From contig NZ_JAQITB010000004.1 of the NCBI RefSeq assembly GCF_028618515.1, positions 62,001 to 126,000 of the forward strand: DNA of 64,000 nucleotides. The letters run 5' to 3'. The DNA is from Bartonella sp. ML69XJBT (GTDB lineage: Bacteria; Pseudomonadota; Alphaproteobacteria; Rhizobiales; Rhizobiaceae). Positions within the stretch are counted from its first letter, which is position 1. Each line of letters begins with the position of its first letter. Under the pieces are notes generated by a model. That model was given only the letters and a program-made list of their open reading frames with translations, ran no database searches and was not told where the DNA came from. Position numbers and translations under genes: made by a program. Below are positions 59,783-64,000 of this stretch, piece after piece.

Positions 59783-62254
59783 ATGATAGCTGTTGAAAGC
59801 GGCAAACGCCTTGCATCAGAAACGCCAGTAAGCCTGTTTATACCCTATTCACATCATATTACAGATACAATTATCTCTACTAAAAATGCAGAATATTTAT
59901 CGGTCTGGAAGATTGATGGGCGTTCGCATCAAAGTGCTTCACAAGAAGATATCTTTCAGTGGACTAAAGAGCTAAACAATACCCTACGTGGTATTGCATC
60001 GGCCAATTTGGCATTTTGGACACATATCGTACGCCGACGTGTTTATGAATATCCTGATTCAACATTTGATCAAGCTTTTTGCTGTCAGCTTGATGAAAAA
60101 TATCGGCAAAGCTTTACTGGTTATAATCTGATGGTCAATGACCTATATCTGACTATCGTTTTCCAACCGATTGCTGATAAAATCATGTCATTCTTTTCTC
60201 AACATGAGCGTGAAACACTCGATCAAAAAAAGATGCGGCAGGAATCATGTATCAAGGCTCTCAATGATATCAACAACACTCTAGGCCAATCGTTAAAGCG
60301 TTATGGTGCAGAAATTCTTGGCGTTTATGAAAAAAACGGACATGTTTATTCTTCTGCGCTTGAATTTCTTGGAATGCTCGTCAATGGCGAATACAGATCT
60401 ATGCCGATCTGTTTTGATCGTTTTGCTGACTATATGTCTATTAACAGACCTTTTTTCTCGAAATGGGGTGCTCTTGGCGAATTGCGGACAAGCAGTGGAA
60501 TGCGTCGATTTGGAATGCTAGAAATTAAAGAATACGACACGACAACAAAACCAGGACAATTAAATGTTTTGCTGGAAAGTGACTTTGAATTCATCTTGAC
60601 GCAAAGTTTTTCCGTGCTCTCACGGCATGCTGCTAAGGATTATTTACAGCGTCATCAGCGTAACCTTATTGATGCTCGCGATGTAGCAACAAGTCAAATT
60701 GAACAAATTGACGAAGCGTTAAACCAACTTGTTAGCGGGCATTTTGTCATGGGTGAACATCATTGTACGTTGACCATCTATGGTGATACAGCTCAACAAG
60801 TTCGTGACTATATGGCAAAAGCAAGTGCCGCATTGCTAGATGCAGCAGTATTACCAAAACCGGTAGATTTGGCCATAGAGGCTGGTTATTGGGCGCAACT
60901 GCCTGCAAATTGGAAATGGCGACCACGTCCAGCACCAATTACATCGCTGAACTTTTTGTCATTTTCATCCTTTCACAATTTTATGTCAGGCAAACCAACA
61001 GGAAATCCATGGGGGCCAGCAGTTACAATTCTTAAAACAATCAGTAAAACGCCACTTTATTTTAATTTTCATGCCTCTAAACTTGAAGAGGATTCGACAA
61101 ATAAACGTTTGCTTGGTAATACCGCACTTATAGGACAATCTGGTTCTGGTAAAACTGTGCTTCTTGGTTTTTTATTAGCACAAGCGCAGAAATTTAAACC
61201 AACAACTGTTGTCTTTGACAAAGATCGTGGTATGGAAATTGTTATTCGGGCTATGGGTGGTCGATATCTCACATTCAAGCCTGGTAGGCGAAGTGGTTTC
61301 AATCCCTTTCAACTTCCTCCCACACAAGATAATCTGATTTTTCTAAAACAGTTTGTTAAAAAATTAGCAGAAGCTGGCGGTGAAGTTACACATCACGACG
61401 AAGAAGAAATTAACCAAGCTGTCATGTCTGTCATGAGCAGCAATATTGATAGATCTCTGCGTCGTTTGTCTTTTTTAGTGCAGTTCTTACCCAATCCACA
61501 TTTAAACGATTATAATGCACATCCATCTGTTCATGCTCGCTTAATAAAATGGTGTGAAGGTGGTGATTATGGATGGTTATTTGATAACCCCAATGATGCC
61601 CTGGATCTCTCAACCCACCAAATTTACGGTTTTGATATTACCGAATTCTTAGATAACCCAGAAACTCGGACTCCAGTCATGATGTATTTGCTTTACCGCA
61701 CAGAAGGAATGATTAGCGGTCAGCGGTTTATGTATATCTTTGATGAATTTTGGAAGCCTTTGCAAGATCCATATTTTGAAGATTTGGCAAAGAACAAACA
61801 AAAGACCATCCGTAAACAAAATGGTATTTTTGTTTACGCCACACAAGAACCTAGCGATGCCTTAGAAAGTAATATCGCCAAGACTCTTATTCAACAGTGT
61901 GCAACTTACATTTTTCTAGCCAATCCTAAGGCAAGTTATGAGGATTATACACAAGGTTTTAAACTCACTGATGCTGAATTTGAACTAATCAAAGGACTCG
62001 GTGAATTTAGTCGCCAATTTCTTATCAAGCAAGGCGACCAATCTGCACTTGCAGAGTTAAATCTCGGTAAATTCCATGTGAAAATCGATGGAAAAACCAT
62101 TGATAGAGACTTTAGTGAGGAGCTCTTGGTATTATCAGGCACGCCTGATAATGCAGAATTGGTCGAAAACATTATCGCTGAAGTAGGCGATGATCCAGCA
62201 GTATGGTTACCAATTTTTTTACAACATGTCAAAAATGACAGGAGGGAAACATGA
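59783..62254 (+). CDS. trwK: TrwK (VirB4-like) secretion ATPase
   Basis: ATPase of 823 residues energising pilus assembly and secretion. The N-terminal CagE/TrbE/VirB region occupies about 1-400. The P-loop GQSGSGKT is at 451-458 and the Walker B region (YIFDEFWKPL) near 653. KTIRKQNGIFVYATQEP is conserved after it. Length and order are complete. Its end overlaps trwJ by 4 bp (ATGA), so translation is coupled. Confidence 0.95.
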   Translation: MIAVESGKRLASETPVSLFIPYSHHITDTIISTKNAEYLSVWKIDGRSHQSASQEDIFQWTKELNNTLRGIASANLAFWTHIVRRRVYEYPDSTFDQAFCCQLDEKYRQSFTGYNLMVNDLYLTIVFQPIADKIMSFFSQHERETLDQKKMRQESCIKALNDINNTLGQSLKRYGAEILGVYEKNGHVYSSALEFLGMLVNGEYRSMPICFDRFADYMSINRPFFSKWGALGELRTSSGMRRFGMLEIKEYDTTTKPGQLNVLLESDFEFILTQSFSVLSRHAAKDYLQRHQRNLIDARDVATSQIEQIDEALNQLVSGHFVMGEHHCTLTIYGDTAQQVRDYMAKASAALLDAAVLPKPVDLAIEAGYWAQLPANWKWRPRPAPITSLNFLSFSSFHNFMSGKPTGNPWGPAVTILKTISKTPLYFNFHASKLEEDSTNKRLLGNTALIGQSGSGKTVLLGFLLAQAQKFKPTTVVFDKDRGMEIVIRAMGGRYLTFKPGRRSGFNPFQLPPTQDNLIFLKQFVKKLAEAGGEVTHHDEEEINQAVMSVMSSNIDRSLRRLSFLVQFLPNPHLNDYNAHPSVHARLIKWCEGGDYGWLFDNPNDALDLSTHQIYGFDITEFLDNPETRTPVMMYLLYRTEGMISGQRFMYIFDEFWKPLQDPYFEDLAKNKQKTIRKQNGIFVYATQEPSDALESNIAKTLIQQCATYIFLANPKASYEDYTQGFKLTDAEFELIKGLGEFSRQFLIKQGDQSALAELNLGKFHVKIDGKTIDRDFSEELLVLSGTPDNAELVENIIAEVGDDPAVWLPIFLQHVKNDRRET

Positions 62255-62958
62255 AAAAGGTAATTATAACAATAGCCATAACAGCAATTTTAGGAACGCC
62301 AAGCTCATCAATGGCTTGGAGTTGGGGATGGGCTCCAGCAAAAAACCTATTCTCCTCAACTCCTACCCAGAAGGAAAATAAACCTACTACACCGCAACAT
62401 TATCTAGAAATTATTGAATTATTAAAACAGCAACTCAAACAAACACAAGAAACGCATCAATCTATAACAAAAAATCGAGAACTTGGAGTAAAACAAGCAG
62501 ACCACACTAGTTTTTTTCTCAAAAAACCAGAGTTAATTTACGATGAAGATAAGGTTTCAGATATATCCGCATCAATCAAAGATATTTTTCTGAAAGAAAA
62601 TGCTCCCACTTCTGTTCGAGAATCCCGCGATACCATCACTAAACGTATTCAATATGCAACAAGTGCTGATAAAGCCGTAAGTTTAAAGACTTTTCAAGAC
62701 GCAGAAGATCGTTTTAAGCAACTCTTAGAACTCCTAGAAAAAATTAATAAAACAACAGATCTAAAAAGTATTGCCGATCTGCAAGCACATATAACTGGAA
62801 TGGTCGCCCTGATACAGAATGAAACAGCAAAATTACAAATGGTTAACTATTCGCATAATGCAGAACGAGCATTTATCAGCCAACAAAAGAAAACACATAG
62901 TATGAAAATTCTTAGCAGCGAAAATAAAGAAATGCCCATCATACGTTCTATACGATAA
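62251..62958 (+). CDS. trwJ1: TrwJ (VirB5-like) minor pilus protein, copy 1
   Basis: Secreted protein of 235 residues. Signal peptide MKKVIITIAITAILG to about SSMA. A mostly helical body follows (LEIIELLKQQLKQTQETHQS), then KPELIYDEDKVSDI and IQYATSADKAVSLKTFQDAE as in VirB5 proteins. VirB5 caps the pilus and can bind host receptors. In Bartonella, trwJ is amplified and is thought to mediate erythrocyte specificity. Confidence 0.88.
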   Translation: MKKVIITIAITAILGTPSSSMAWSWGWAPAKNLFSSTPTQKENKPTTPQHYLEIIELLKQQLKQTQETHQSITKNRELGVKQADHTSFFLKKPELIYDEDKVSDISASIKDIFLKENAPTSVRESRDTITKRIQYATSADKAVSLKTFQDAEDRFKQLLELLEKINKTTDLKSIADLQAHITGMVALIQNETAKLQMVNYSHNAERAFISQQKKTHSMKILSSENKEMPIIRSIR

Positions 62959-63426
62959 AATCTTTCGATAACTTGATTGTAATAATAGCTTGCTTTATTT
63001 GCATGGGATTGTATTTCTTTTAGTGAATACATTCAAACGTATCACACTTACTCTTGTAGATTAGCCATGTAATCTACAAATGATCAATAGAAATATTGCA
63101 CTCTATGAAAAATGTCAATTATGTATTCAGAGAAGGGACCATACTCTTTTCAGTATTCTCATCATCCTATTGCTAACGCCCATTACAAACACGTTTATTA
63201 GCAATAAGATATGACCTTTAAACACTTTAAAATTAGATATAGTAGGAAACATTCTTTCCCCTAATAGCCAGATAACTAAAATTCAATAGTGTATAAAGAT
63301 AATAGCAAGACTAGAAATGAATATGCCAATGAACAAAATAATTAAATAAAAATAATTTATCCATCAAAATTAAAATTACAATTAAAAATATAATAAGATA
63401 TATGAAACGATTAAGAAGAAAATAAC
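62959..63426. other. Spacer between two trwJ copies, no gene seen
   Basis: About 470 bp of AT-rich DNA. In the amplified trwJ-trwI-trwH units known from the genus, small trwI and trwH genes separate trwJ copies, but none can be read here. No clear remnant was identified. Confidence 0.5.
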
Positions 63427-64000
63427 ATGAAAAAAACTGTTATTTCAATAGTAATAGCGACAATTTTGGGAATGCAGAACACAATTCTAAAGGCTAGCGG
63501 TTTATTTTCTCTTAGAGAAGGACCTGAACGTCCACTAAGCACCGTAGAACAGATATACAGAAATGATGCGATCTTGCAGGCATTTGCAGAGTTTGAAGAA
63601 CGGGAACGACAAAGAAAGTTACGAGAAGAGGCTAAAAAAAAGCTTGAAGCACAGAAGAAAGCACAAGAGAATGAGAAAATGCTTTTAGATTTAATAAAGA
63701 ACCATCTCGAAAAAACAAACGAAATATATAGCTCTATAAGTGGCACACGGACAAAAAGCAAACAGATACGAGAAGATGATGGTGAATTATTTTTTCTAAA
63801 CCCACAGCTTATTTATGATAATAACAAACAAACAGAGCTCGGTACGAAAATCCCCCAACTCGTCAAAAAAATGATAAAGGACGAAAATTATCTTCGCGAT
63901 TCTACTGTCCAAGATGCGCGTGAAGAGATTGATGAGCGCAGTCAATATGCAGCAATTATCAGTAAAGCTATATCTCTACATATTTTTCAGGAAATAGAAA
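63427..64000 (+). CDS. trwJ2: TrwJ (VirB5-like) protein, copy 2, cut by the window end
   Basis: The first 191 residues are present. Signal peptide MKKTVISIVIATILG resembles copy 1. A coiled, Glu/Lys-rich insertion (ERQRKLREEAKKKLEAQKK) follows that copy 1 lacks. Then come NPQLIYDNNKQTELG and EIDERSQYAAIISKAISL, aligned with copy 1. AAGAAGAAAATAAC precedes the ATG. The gene continues beyond the window. Confidence 0.82.
   Translation, partial: MKKTVISIVIATILGMQNTILKASGLFSLREGPERPLSTVEQIYRNDAILQAFAEFEERERQRKLREEAKKKLEAQKKAQENEKMLLDLIKNHLEKTNEIYSSISGTRTKSKQIREDDGELFFLNPQLIYDNNKQTELGTKIPQLVKKMIKDENYLRDSTVQDAREEIDERSQYAAIISKAISLHIFQEIE

Overview
The window looks like a chromosomal segment of a Bartonella species (Alphaproteobacteria, Hyphomicrobiales). 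The species is not determined; a rodent-associated lineage that carries the Trw type IV secretion system is the best fit. The grounds are low GC by eye, rhizobial-type gene neighbourhoods (fdxA-carD, atpHAGDC next to priA, leuS-lptE, ftsE-ftsX-DUF218, ftsK-lolA-xthA), wide gene-poor spacers full of decaying gene pieces, many broken integrase fragments, and above all a tandem array of trwL (VirB2-like) genes followed by trwM, trwK and trwJ.

Layout. 1-7 kb: tail of an unknown gene, ferredoxin fdxA, regulator carD, rpmF, isoprenoid genes ispA and ispG, and a small DUF883-like membrane protein. 7-9.8 kb: a graveyard of tyrosine integrase. 9.8-17.7 kb: the F1 sector of ATP synthase (atpH-A-G-D-C), followed 8 bp later in the same direction by an EmrB/EmrA-like efflux pair. 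18.0-18.2 kb: a perfect hexanucleotide satellite. 18.3-27.6 kb: priA, a small transaldolase, lptE-leuS and yggS, separated by degraded copies of their own 3' ends. 28.2-29.6 kb: an AT-rich accessory island with a glycine-rich, microcin-like peptide (apparent Gly-Ser leader, damaged start codon) and two duplicated 60-residue membrane proteins that could be immunity proteins. 29.9-34.8 kb: acsA, ftsE, ftsX and a DUF218 gene. 35.6-41.1 kb: an integrase fragment abutting a 1653-residue single-chain restriction-modification enzyme of the Type ISP kind. 41.8-46.5 kb: a MacB-MacA-outer-membrane-factor efflux operon. 46.6-52.9 kb: xthA, lolA, ftsK and a ubiquinone-biosynthesis hydroxylase. 53.5-64 kb: integrase scars, then the start of the trw locus: an H-NS-like regulator, two unrecognised genes, a small putative regulator, eight trwL paralogues, trwM, trwK, trwJ1 and the start of a second trwJ.

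How the parts relate. Most of the window is core metabolism and cell division. The accessory content sits beside integrase scars: the Type ISP enzyme, the peptide cassette (no integrase scar directly beside it) and the trw locus. In this genus Trw is known as an adhesin-like surface system for erythrocyte infection, and amplification of its pilus components fits antigenic or receptor diversification. A second theme is that at least seven genes (fdxA, ispA, priA, tal, lptE, yggS, ftsK) have degraded copies of their 3' part lying just downstream in the same orientation, as expected from repeated tandem duplication and decay at gene junctions.
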